Shown: positions 23,290-34,704 of the stretch, in pieces
Layout of the letters: every line of letters begins with the position of its first letter
Position numbering within the stretch: position 1 is the stretch's first letter
From: Haematobia irritans
Lineage: Eukaryota; Arthropoda; Insecta; Diptera; Muscidae
Assembly: GCF_050003625.1 (NCBI RefSeq)
Contig: NC_134398.1
Location: 195,989,700-196,053,699, forward strand
DNA length: 64,000 nt
Direction of reading: 5' to 3'
Notes under the pieces: generated by a model
Told to the model about the DNA's origin: nothing
What the model saw: only the letters and a program-made list of their open reading frames with translations
The model's database searches: none
Program-made: the position numbers and the translations under genes

Positions 23290-23945
23290 TGAACAAAGAG
23301 ACTTTATTTAGAACAAGGTAAACTAACTAAGTCTCACTTTCTCATTCAGTCTCTCACTTTTCAGTTAAGAGTGAGAATTACATTCCCTCTATACTAGGTC
23401 TTAAATAGAATTTTCTTCTTTTAATCACAAGTGACTGTCATGTCTCTCATTAAGAAAAAATAGTCTTACTCAATACACTCACTCTCATGTTAATTGTGAG
23501 CAATACATTCTCTCTATACTAGTCTTTTAAGAGCACAAGATAATCTAAGTACTCTCACCCGCTCACTCAGTTTATCATTCTCATGTTAAGTGTGAAAAAA
23601 AAATATTCCCTCTTTACGAGGCTTTTAAGAGCATTTTCTTTATTCATACATAAGTGATTATCTTGTGTCTTGATACAAACAGAGAACCACTTCTCGTTTT
23701 TTTCTCAGCTTTACGACATTTCTTAATCACAATTGGCTCTCTGGAGTCATCTTTAGTACACAACAGTCTAATTCAGTAGTCTCACGCTCTTACTCTTGTG
23801 TTAAGACCGAAATATATATTTCCACTATACAAGGCCTTAAAGAGTATTTCCGTATTTCCATCTTTTGATCACAACTGACTATGTTGTGTCTTGCTACAAC
23901 CAGAGAACCACTTCTCTTTCTTTTTCTTTCCTTTACGACATTGAA
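23290..23945 (+). repeat. Degenerate tandem repeat, about four units
   Basis: The pattern GTGAGAATTACATTCCCTCT, ATACTAGGTCTT recurs in decayed form at about 23367, 23495, 23590 and 23803. Each is preceded by CTCACTC-rich sequence. AGAGAACCACTTCTC followed by TTTACGACATT occurs twice (about 23685 and 23906). Spacing is irregular (roughly 95-215 bp). There is no coding capacity. Confidence 0.6.
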
Positions 23946-24167
23946 ATTGCTTTGGCGTTGTTGTTATTTATTTTGTTTTTGATTTTGTTTGGGAAAAATG
24001 AGAGCAAGAACAGAATTACCATTGGCATTTGTTAATTGTTTCAATCAACACGTTCCGCCAATAAAAACTTCTGCAAATGTGTTGAGTACTTAGTCGCCTT
24101 TTGGAAAAACAACACCCGTGAAGAAAAATGGGAAAATATTAAGAAAAAGATGAAAATGACATTAACT

Positions 24168-24384
24168 CCCATTTTCATGAAGCTCTGTTAGTGCTACGTT
24201 AGCTAACATAACGAACGAAAATGATACTATGGACATTTCCGCCACCTTGTCTATATATTCCATATATCCGTTAGGAACTTAACTGCTGAAAATGTTTCTG
24301 TTAAATTTAACCGGAGAGAAGATATTTGATATTTACTGTCTGTTAACTGGGAGTTAAAGCCTAACGGAGCTACATGAAAATGGC
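24168..24384. mobile_element. Short MITE with 24-bp imperfect TIRs
   Basis: CCCATTTTCATGAAGCTCTG (from 24168) pairs with the complement of CGGAGCTACATGAAAATGGC (to 24384). Inside, TTAACTGGGAGTTAAAGCC and GTTAGCTAACATAACG give further dyad symmetry. At 217 bp with no coding capacity, it looks like a MITE. I could not define a target duplication. Confidence 0.6.
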
Positions 24385-25175
24385 CGTAAAGAGGTTAGGT
24401 CAGTGCAACGAAATCGGGTTTAGTTATATTTTAAAAGATATATAATTATATATTTATATACGGTCAATTAACTAATTTTATTAATTATATAATTATATAT
24501 GGGCAAAAGTTAGCAAAGGCCGAATTTTATGTACCTTTGACCATTGATTGCGTGTAACATTCTACCAAACTGAGCCAATAATAACCGGATTTTCCAAGAA
24601 TAAAATTTGCTCCTTAGGGCGGATCAAGAATTCAAATATGGATATACATGGGGTCATATCGATGCCCTCATTCCAGAGTACGCTAAGTCGACTTATCATG
24701 TTTTGATGGAGTTCGCTGTTTTTTATTCGGATTGACGTGAATTGCTTCCTGTCAAAATTTCGAATTTATTGGACATTTCTATCAAAAGTTATGGTTAATA
24801 TTGTACTTAGCCTGTGTCTAAAGTTTTAAAAAATGTCCAATCTAAAAAGGGCAAAAAGCTTTGTTCGGTCTAAAGCGGTCTAAGTTATTTTTAGCCATGT
24901 TCTATTACCACTATTTTGAGTTTGTACATACTAAAAAAAATTATAAAAAATATGATTTTAAGACCGAAAAATTGAATTTCTATCTTATAAGGGGTTTGAG
25001 AAATTTAAAAAAACAAAACCTGTTTCTTGTTTCCTGTAAAATTCACTTTTTAGACTTAGCGCACTTTGGAATGTAGACATCGATATATACAGTATGGCTG
25101 ATATATATAACAGCCTACTTCCGTTTGGTCTCATTTTTAAACCGATTAGTTGACAGATGATAAAATTATTCTATT
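24385..25175. other. No gene recognised
   Basis: Contains a palindromic TATAATTATATA-rich stretch at about 24438-24500, otherwise plain AT-rich sequence. A 71-codon frame at 24861 is F/K/L-rich and unconvincing. Confidence 0.5.
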
Positions 25176-27140
25176 CTCTTTCTTTAGAAATAAAATTTTC
25201 AATATAAATAAAATTTTGACAAAATATTCTATAGAAATAAAATTTTCACAAAATTTTCTATAGAAATAAAATATTGAAAAAATTTTCTATAGAAATGAAA
25301 TTTTGAGAAAATTTTCTATAGAAATAAAATTTTTGGAAAATTTTCTATAGAGGTAAAATTTTCACACAATTTTCTATAGAAATAAAATTTTAAAAAATTT
25401 TTCACAAAATTTTCTATAGAAATATAATTTTGAGCAAATTTTTTTTATAGAAATAACATTTTCAGAAAATTTTCTTTAGAAATAAAATTTTGAGAAAATT
25501 TTCTATACAAATACAATATTGAGAAACTTTTCTATAGAAATAAAATTTTGACAAAATTTTTTATAGAAATAAAATTTTGATGAAATTGTCGAGAGAAATA
25601 AAATTTTGAGAAAATTTTCTATAGAAATAAAATTTTGAGAAAATTTTCTATAGACACAAAATTTTGAGAAAATTTTCCAATCCAAATTAAATATTGAGAA
25701 AATTTTCTATAGAAATAAAATTTTGACAAAATTCCAAATATTGAGAAAATTTTCTATAGAAATAAACTTTTCACAAAATTTTCTATAGAAATAAAATTTT
25801 TCCAAAATTTTCTATAGAAATTAAATTTTGAGAAAATTTTCTATAGAAACAAAATTTTTCCAAAATTTTCTATAGAAGTAAAATTTTCACAAAATTTTCT
25901 ATAGAAATAAAATTTGTAGAAAATTTTCTATAGAAATAAAATTTTGACAAAATTTTCTATTCAAATAAAATTTTGAGAAAATTTTCTATAGAAATAAAAT
26001 TTTGACAAAATTTTCTATAGAAATAAAATTTTGATGAAGTTGTCGAGAGAAATAACATTTTGAGAAAATTTTTTATAGAAATAAAATTTTGACAAAATTT
26101 TCTATACAAATAAAATATTGAGAAAATTTTCTATAGAAATAAAATTTTGACAAAATTTTCTATAGAAATATACTTTTGAGAAAATTTTCTATAGAAATAA
26201 AATTTTGAGAAAATTTTCTATAGAAATAAACTTTTGAGAAAACTTTCTACAGAAATAAAATTTTGAGAAAATTTTCTATAGAAATAAAATTTTTACAAAA
26301 ATTTCCAATCCAAATAAAATATTGAGAAAATTTTCTATAGAAATAAAATTTTAAGGAAATTTTGGATAGAAATAAACTTTTGAGAAAATTTTCTATAGAA
26401 ATAAAATTTTGACAAAATTTTCTATACAAATAAAATATTGAGAACATTTTCTACAGAAATAAAATTTTGAGAAAATTTTCTATAGAAATAAAATTTTGGC
26501 AACATTTTCTACAGAAATGACATTTTAACAAAATATTCTACAGAAATGAAATTTTGACAAAATTTTCTATACAAATAAAATATTGAGAAAATTTTCTATA
26601 GAATTAAATTTTTGAGAAAATTTTCTATAGAAATATAATTTTCACAAAATTTTCTATAGAAATAAAATTTTTCCAAAATTTTCTATAGAAATGAAATTTT
26701 GACAAAATTTTCTATACAAATAAAATTTTGAGAAAATTTTCTATAGAAGTAAAATTTTGAGAAAATTTTCTATGGAAATAAAATTTTGAGAAAATTTTCT
26801 ATAGAAATAAAATTTTCTATGGAAATAAAATTTTGACAAAATTTTCTATAGAAATAAAATGTTGACAAAATTTTCTATAGAAGTAAAATTTTGAGAAAAT
26901 TTTCTATGGAAATAAAATTTTGAGAAAATTTTCTATAGAAATAAAATTTTGAGAAAATTTTCTATGGAAATAAAATTTTGACAAAATTTTCTATAGAAAT
27001 AAAATTTTGACAAAATTTTCTATAGAAATAAAATTTTGAAAAAAATTTCTATAGAAATAATATATTGACATTTTCTACAGAAATGACATTTTGACAAAAC
27101 ATTCTATAGAAATGAAATTTTGACAAAATTTTCTATAGAT
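25176..27140 (-). repeat. 29-bp minisatellite array, reverse, GAGAAAATTTTC variant
   Basis: Reverse units in which the spacer often reads TTGAGAAAATTTTC rather than TTGACAAAATTTTC, a variant enriched here. It is among the most regular arrays in the window. It faces the forward array at 27625 across about 480 bp. Confidence 0.95.
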
Positions 27141-27624
27141 GTTTGTACAGACAAAAAGTCCTCTCTTATGGATTCTCTCCGATTAATATTTCGTGTGTCT
27201 CCATTGTTTCCCTTATGTGCAACAAAAATATATATTGTTTAAAAATTAATAGTTTTATTGACTTAATAAATCGTTTGTTTAACAAGGATTATTAGTGTCC
27301 AATTTTAGTTTTGTTTAGTCGCTTCACTTAATGTAACATCGCATTGTAATGCGTCTGTGTTTGTTTTTCTATAGCTGTTAGTCTACTATTTAAGTGTTAA
27401 ACCGCAAATTACTTTTCCCGCCTACTCCTCAATAAAAACAAAAGGCCAAAGAATTTTTATTAAGGTCTTAGAAAATTTTCAATGAACATTTATGATATTT
27501 TATTGGAGAATAAACACTTAAAGAAAATATGCTTTCTTTCGGAACAAAAGAAAAGAAAATGTTTTTTCTATATACGGAAGTGGTGTCAAATTTGATCAGA
27601 CGAGATTTATTTTATAAGGACTTG
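27141..27624. other. Spacer between two oppositely oriented arrays; no gene seen
   Basis: AT-rich sequence with no coding signal. It would form the loop if the arrays on either side paired in a transcript. Confidence 0.5.
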
Positions 27625-28572
27625 TGATAGAAAATTTTATTTCTATAGAAAATGTTTTCAAATTTTTTTTTTCTGAAAATTTTGTCAAAATGTCATTTCT
27701 GTCGAAAATTTTGTCAAAATTTTATTTCTATCGAAAATTTTGTCAAAAATTTTTTTTATTTTATTTCTATAGAAATAAAATTTTGGCAATTTTTTTTTCT
27801 ATTAGAAAATTTTGTCAAAATTTTATTTCTATAGAATTTTTTATCAAAGCTTTATTTCTTGAGAAAATTTAGTAAAAATTTTATTTCTATAGAATTTTTT
27901 GTTAAAATTTTATTTCTATAGAAAGTTTTGTCAAATTTTTATTGCTACAGAAATTTTTGCCACAATTTTGTTTCTATTGAAAATGTTGTCACAACTTTAT
28001 TTCTATAGAAAATTTAGTCAAAATTTTATTTCTATGAAAAATTTTGTCAACATTTTATTTCTGTATAAAATTTTGTTAAAATTTTATTTCTATAGAACAA
28101 TTTTTTAAAATTGTATATCTATTTATCTAGAAAATTTAGTCAAAATTTTATTTCTATAGAATTTTTTGTTAAAATTTTATTTCTATAGAAAATTTTGTCA
28201 AATTTTTATTGCTACAGAAATTTTTGCCACAATTTTGTTTCTATTGAAAATGTTGTCACAATTTTATTTCTATAGAAAATTTTGCCAAAATTTTATTTCT
28301 ATAGAATAGTTTGTCAAAATGTTATCTCTATAGAATATGTTCTCAAAATTTTATTTCTATAGAAAATTTTGTCAAAATTTTATTTCTATAGAAAATTTTG
28401 TCAAAATTTTATTTCTATAGAACAATTTTTCAAAATTTTATATCTATTTATCTAGAAAATTTTGTCATCATTTTATTTCTATTTAAAAAGTACCTCTTAG
28501 TTGAAGAGGATTTTTTTGCAAAATCTACCGAAACATCAAGAATTCTACCAATCGACCAAATAATAAAAAATC
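27625..28572 (+). mobile_element. 29-bp array, forward, ending in a truncated end B
   Basis: Forward units run from 27625 to about 28486, then AAGTACCTCTTAGTTGAAGA, GCAAAATCTACC, TCAAGAATTCTACC and ACCAAATAATAAAAAAT follow in the same order as end B of the element at 29810-32243. The terminal GTAGAATTCTACCAAC part is missing. End A is absent. Confidence 0.85.
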
Positions 28573-29640
28573 AATCATATTCTTCTCCTATCTCTCAGTG
28601 CATTTTTCCCCCAAACTAATAAAATCTCGAATCCTACCATTTCCTATCAATACACAATCCATCATCATAAAACTTAGTGGCAGGGCAAAAAAAAAAAAAA
28701 AAAAAAACGACGAAAAAGAAATTAGTCAATAACTTTTTGATTTTTATGGCGCTTTTGTCTGAAAAGACAAACTAATGAACTACAACATCTCTCTGACAAA
28801 ATTAATAACTCAAAAGCCTCAACTATTAACCCCACACAGCTAGAAACTGAACATCATGGGCCTATGCCTAGAGAAAATATTCACGACAACGATATACTCT
28901 GATGGAAAATAGAGAGTCTACGAGTATTTGGTCCTAATGTTTGATGGTTGGTTGTTTTATGAGTGGATATGTCCAACCTTCTGCTCGACATTTGCAACAC
29001 CCACTTATAGATATGACACGCATGTTGTTCCCCTGTTAAAACCAATTAATGCCTCTTTATGGAATAGGCCATAGAGGCGCGCCCATAACAGCCAAGACGC
29101 CCCTACTTCTGATGAGTATGGCTAATGCTGAAGGCGCACACTTGTTTGAAATGAAGATGGTGCTTTTGGCTGCTGTGGCTGCTGCTCCTAGATGATGATG
29201 ATGATGTATGCTTGGACCACCACACTTTTTTTAACATCTTAATGTCCATAGACGCCAACTGAAAATGAATTTGAGGAGCATAAAAAACAACGAAGCAGAC
29301 TGACAGGCATGCAATGCCTATGAAATCTTATCCAGCTGGTAGATCATGTGTGCGTGTGTGTGTGTATGTGCCTACAAGCGGTTGGAAGCATAAAATCTTT
29401 TATTAAAAAAAAAAAACTAAATAATGTTGAAAGCAAAAGATAAAGTTCGAATAAATTTTTTTAAGATTTAAAAGGGTTTTTGGAGTTTCTAGAAAATCCC
29501 CTATAAACACCAACATTTTAATGGACGTGTTAAATGGATGGATTTTTCACATAATATTTTTAGGATTTTTGTTTATAATTTTTAAAAAATATTTTAAAGA
29601 AAGTGTATAAATTATATGGAATTATTTAAATGCTGTATTT
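28573..29640. other. No gene recognised
   Basis: Includes a 22-base A-run (about 28686-28707), a (GAT)n run at 29190-29205 and a GT-rich tract near 29355. This less AT-rich interval precedes the candidate splice site at 29653. Confidence 0.45.
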
Positions 29641-29697
29641 CTTATCTTTTCAGGTAAGACGACCATGAAACCTATGGGAAACTTATATTGGCGACAG
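29641..29697 (+). promoter_or_regulatory. Candidate recursive (ratchet) splice site with possible 44-nt exon
   Basis: TTTCTTATCTTTTCAG ends at 29653 and is followed at once by GTAAGAC. It is thus a strong acceptor joined directly to a consensus donor, the (Y)nNYAG|GTRAG form of Drosophila zero-length recursive splice sites in long introns. Alternatively 29654-29697 is a 44-nt exon, since it ends GCGACAG|GTATTT, a good donor. One frame of it is open (KTTMKPMGNLYWRQ). I do not recognise the peptide. Confidence 0.45.
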
Positions 29698-29809
29698 GTA
29701 TTTTAGTTTTTGTGTATATAATCTAAGGAAAAAGGCCAGTAATATCTTAAGATAAAATTTTATAAAACAGTGCATTAAGCGACTAAGTCATCTCAGATCG
29801 ACACCTAAA

Positions 29810-32243
29810 CACGATTGCCACTCGAGCCAAAAATAATCCACCAAAAAATGAAGAAAATTTTATCAAAAAACTACCAAATAAAACAAAAACTTATATTGCA
29901 AAATTTTACTTATATAGAAAATTTTGTCAAAATTTAATTTTTATAGAAAATTTTCTCTATATAGAAAATATTGTGAAAATGTTATTTCTAAAAAAAACTT
30001 TTTGCCAAAATTTTATTTCTGTAGATATTTTTGTCCAAAATTATATTTCTATAGAAAATTCGGTAAAAACTTTATTACAAAAAATATTTTGTATAAATTT
30101 TATTTTTATAGAAAATTTTGTATAAATTTTATTTCTATAGAAAATTTTGTCAAATTTTTTTTCAATAGAAATTTTGACAAAATTTTATTTCTACAGAAAA
30201 TTTTTTCAAAAATTTTTTTTTTTCCATAGAAATTTTGACAAAATTTTATTTCTATAGAAAATTTTGTCAAAATTTTATTTCATAGAAAATTTGGTGAACA
30301 TTTTATTACAAAGATTTGACAAAATTTTCAATAGAATACAAATTTTGGCAAAATTTTCTTTAGAAATAAAATGTTGACAAAATTTTCTAAAGAAATAAAA
30401 TTTTCACAAAATTTTCTATAGAAATAAACCTTTGACTAAATTTTCTAAAGAAATAAAATTTTCTATAGAAATAAAACTTTGACTAAATTTTCTATAGAAA
30501 TAAAATTTTGACAAAATGTTCAATATAACAAAATTTTTACAAAATTTTCTATAGAAATGAAATTTTGACAAAATTTTCTTTAGAAGTAACATTTGACAAA
30601 CATTTTCTATGAAATAAAATGTTAGCAAAATTTTCTATAGAAATAAAATTTTGACAAAATTTTCTATAGAAATAAAATTTTGACAAAATTTTCCATAAAA
30701 ATAAAATTTTTACAAAATTTTCTATGGAAATAAAATTTTGACAAAGTTGTCTATAGAAATAAAATTTTGACAAAATTGTCTATAGAAATAAAATGTTGAC
30801 AAAATTTTCTATGAAATAAAATTTTGACAAAATTTTCTATGAAATGAAATTTTGACAAAATTTTCTATAGAAATAAAATTTTGACAAAATTTTCTATAGA
30901 AATAAAATTTTGACAAAATTTGGACTCAATTTTTATAGAAATAAAATTTTCACAAAATTTTCTATAGAAATAAAATTTTGACAAAATTTTCTATAGAAAT
31001 AAAATGTTGACAAAATTGTCTATAGAAATTAAATTTTGACAAAATTTTGACTATCTTTTTATAGAAATAAAATTTTCACAAAATTTTCCATGGAAATAAA
31101 ATTTTGAAAAAATTTTCTATAGGAATAAAATTTTGACAAAGTTGTCTATAGAAATAAAATTTTGACAAAATTGTCTATAGAAATAAAATGTTGACAAAAT
31201 TTTCTATGAAATAAAATTTTGACAAAATTTTCTATAGAAATAAAATTTTGACAAAGTTTTCTTTGTAATAAAATTTTCACCAAATCTGCTATGAAATACA
31301 ATTTTGACAAAATTTTCTATAGAAATAAAATTTTGACAAAATTTTCCATAGAAATAAAATTTTGACAAAATTTCCCATAGAAATAAAATTTTGACACAAA
31401 TTTCCATGGAAATAAAATTTTGACAAAATTTTCTATAGAAATAAAAATTTGACAAAATTTTCTATAGAAATAAAATTTTGACAAAACTTTCTATAGAAAT
31501 AAAATTTTGACAAAATTTTCTATAGAAATAAAATTTTGACAAAATTTGCCATAGAAATAAAATTTTGACAAAATTTGCTATAGAAATAAAATTTTGACAA
31601 AAATTTCTTTGTAATGAAATGTTCACCAAATTTTCTATGGAATATAAATTTTATTTCCACGGAAAATTTTGTCAAAATTTTATTTCTATGGAAAATTTTG
31701 TCAAAACTTTATTTCTATGGAAAATTTTGTGAAAATTTTATTTCTATAAAAAGTTTGTCAAAATTTTGTCAAAATTTTATTTCTATAGAAAATTTTGTCA
31801 AAATTTTATTTCTATAGAAAATTTTGTCAAAATTTTATTTCTATAGAAAATTTTGTCAAAATTTTATTTCTATAGAAAATTTTGTCAACATTCTCTTTCC
31901 ATTCAAAATTTTGTCCAACATTTGATTTCTATCAAAAATTTTGCCAAAATTTTATTTCTATAGACAATTTTGTCAAAATTTTATTTCTATAGACAATTTT
32001 GTCAAAATTTTATTTCTATAGAAAATTTTGTCAAAACTTTATTTCTATAGAAAATATTGTCAAAATTTTATTTCTATAGAAAAATTTGTCAAAATTTTAT
32101 TTCTATAGAAAATTTGTGAAGTACTTCTTAGTTGAAGAGAAATAATTTGCCAAATCTACCAAGCCATCAAGATTGCTACCAATCTATCAAATAATAAAAA
32201 ATTACCAGTTTTGGTAGAATTTTACCAACAGTGCCATATAGGG
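29810..32243 (+). mobile_element. Full end-A-to-end-B minisatellite-bearing element (about 2.4 kb)
   Basis: End A: CACGATTGCCACTCGAGCC at 29810, then several ACCAAA motifs to about 29890. Interior: 29-bp units, forward to about 30305, reverse to about 31645, forward again to about 32115. End B: GTGAAGTACTTCTTAGTTG at 32116, then AAATCTACC, GCTACCAATCTATC, and TTTTGGTAGAATTTTACCAA closing with CAGTGCCATAT near 32243. The termini resemble an inverted GTTGCCAC, and CTACCAAA subterminal repeats sit at both ends. Other copies of both ends elsewhere in the window support the boundaries. It has no coding capacity. The hAT-like assignment is inferred from the TIR style; I found no target duplication. 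Confidence 0.7.
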
Positions 32244-32898
32244 TTGACGCTTTTCGAGTCCAGGTGGTCAAGATAAACATTGGTGATAAACATTGTATTA
32301 TTGCTTGTGAACTAAATTTTTTTGTTTTAATTTTCATTAATTGTGTCAACATTACGTCGGCTTTTTTTCTTGGATTTCAATTCACATAATTTATTCCTGA
32401 CCCTACATTGCAATGTAACCATTTGTTTTCTGTCACTTTATACATTTTTATTATTTTTTTCCTCAATATTAATGACCAATCGATACTGGAAGCGCTGATA
32501 TTTTGAAATTCTTTATTGTGCAATGAAAAACACCAGCAGTGGCTGCAAAGAATGCATAAAACATTTTATTTTATTTTATTTTATTTTATTTTATTTTATT
32601 TTATTTTATTTTTGTTTCTAGTGTTTTTGCTGTTTCATATACATATATTTGTTGTCCAAGATTATGGACATTTATTGAAAGAACAAATGTCATCTAGGTC
32701 TAAGTAGACATGAAAACAAAATTAGAACAAATTCCTAGAATTCTATTTGAGTTTTATACCCTACACCATGGGAATATGGGCCTAGTTTAAACTATATATT
32801 CTAATATGAGAAATAATAAAAAATATGCTTGTTGTTAGTACGTTTATGAGAATTAATTATGATTCGAAATTTTTAATAAATATATAAAAAATACCACC
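32244..32898. other. Short spacer with an (ATTTT)10 microsatellite; no gene
   Basis: A near-perfect pentanucleotide run occupies about 32563-32612. The rest is AT-rich without coding signal. This spacer separates two end B sequences in opposite orientation. Confidence 0.6.
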
Positions 32899-33755
32899 AT
32901 TTGCCACAATTGAAAGAATTGTACCAAAAATGCTAGATTTTTTACTGTTTGGTAGATTGGTCGAATTCTTGAAATTTTTGGTAAATTTTGAAAAAATATT
33001 CCTCTCCATCTAAGAGGTACTTCACAAATTTGACAAAATTTGCTAAGAAAATATAATTTGGCAAAACTTTCTATGGAAATAAAATTTTGACAACATTTTC
33101 TATAGAAATAAAATTTGACAAAATTTCTTTAGAAATAAAACTTTGACAACATTTTCTATAGAAATAAAATTTTGGGAAAATTTTCTATAGAAATAAAATT
33201 TTGACACAATTTTTTAAAGAAATAAAATTTTGAAACAATTATCTATAGAAATAAGATTTGACAAAATTTTCTATAGAATAAAAATTTTGGCAAAATTTTC
33301 TTTAGACATAAAATGTTGACAACATTATATAAATTTTGACAACTTATTCTATAGAAATAAAATTTTTACTAAACTTTCTACAGAAATAAATTTTCACAAA
33401 ATTTTCTATAGAAATATAACTTTGACTAAATTTTCTATAGAAATAAAATTACGACAAAATTGTCTATAGAAGTAAAATTTGGCAAACATTTTCTATGAAA
33501 TAAAATGATGGCAAAATTTTCTATAGAAATAACGTTTTCACAAAATTTTCTATAGAAATAAAATTTGGACGAAATTTTCTATAGATATAATATTTTGACA
33601 AAAATTTTTACAAAACTAAAATGTTGACAAAATTTTCTATAGAAATAAAAATTGGACCAACTTTTCTATAGATATAATATTTTGACAAAATTTTCTATAG
33701 AAATAAAATTTTGACAAAATTTTCTATAGAAATAAAATGTTCTATATTCAAAATT
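32899..33755 (-). mobile_element. Minisatellite element, reverse, with near-complete end B
   Basis: TTTGCCACAATTG at about 32900 is the terminus of end B in reverse. It is followed by AATTGTACCAAAAATG, GTTTGGTAGATTGGTCGAAT, CTCTCCATCTAAGAGG and TACTTCAC to about 33026. Reverse 29-bp units then run to 33755, where the copy breaks off without end A. Confidence 0.8.
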
Positions 33756-34704
33756 TATTTCACATGCAGTGGATCTAATATTAACTATAGATCATATTAG
33801 CCCATAGTGCAGCTGTAATGCATTGATGTCTTTCGTTGGCTATGCTTTGAACTGTCTGCTTTTTTGTTGTTTTTGTCTTCCTTGTTCTTATTCCAATAAG
33901 AAATTGGACATATGGGTCAAAGAAATCAGCATATTTTTTGCCTTCATTTGTATATAGTTTCTTCTCTCGTTGCTGTTTGATGCGATGGATAAAATTAATG
34001 TTAAAAGTTTGTATCTTGTTTTGATTGTGGGCTCATTGTTGTTGTTATTGTTGTTGATGGTGTTTTATTTTGTTTCTTAATTTTATTGTTTTTGTTGTCC
34101 AACTTTAAAATGAATTGTTTGTGTTGTTTTTTTTCCTTTGAAGAAAATAAATGTAATAAAATATGCATGACCTATTTTTGGATTAAGATTTCATAGAAAA
34201 AGAAAACAAAACAACACACTGAAGACAAGGGTAGCTTGGAATCAATGAGCATTTGCTAGGCTTCCAGGCCTATAGTATTTGTCAACAGTCCATTTCTTTT
34301 AGGCTTAAGAAATCGTAAATAACTTTAACTCCATCTGATAAAGGGAAATACAAGAGATTTATATTCATATACAGACACACACAAAGTCGGCTATGATTTT
34401 TATTCTAGTCAAGGTCATAGTGACTTTCTTAACAATTAAGTTATTGTGGAGAATTTGAGATGAGAGTAATAAATTTTAGATTGGTGTTTTTGTGTTTTCA
34501 TCTTAAAATATTTTCTCATTGCCAATTCTTTATTTTTATTGCATAAAATAATTTTTATGATCTTATAAAAATGAATTTTATATTATAGGGAATTTGGTGA
34601 GAGAATAGAAATATTGTGGAAGATGACAATTGTCATATGCAAAATAGACAACTAATTGGCTTATAATTAAGCTTGGGCAGTCTGAAAACCTGGAGAAAAA
34701 TACA
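33756..34704. other. No gene recognised
   Basis: T-rich sequence with a GTT-rich patch (34025-34060). I see no coding signal or mobile-element end. Confidence 0.5.

Noticed and set aside
32563..32612. (ATTTT)10 run as part of the minisatellite family
   Set aside because: It has a 5-bp period with no TCTATAGA core; it is an ordinary microsatellite.
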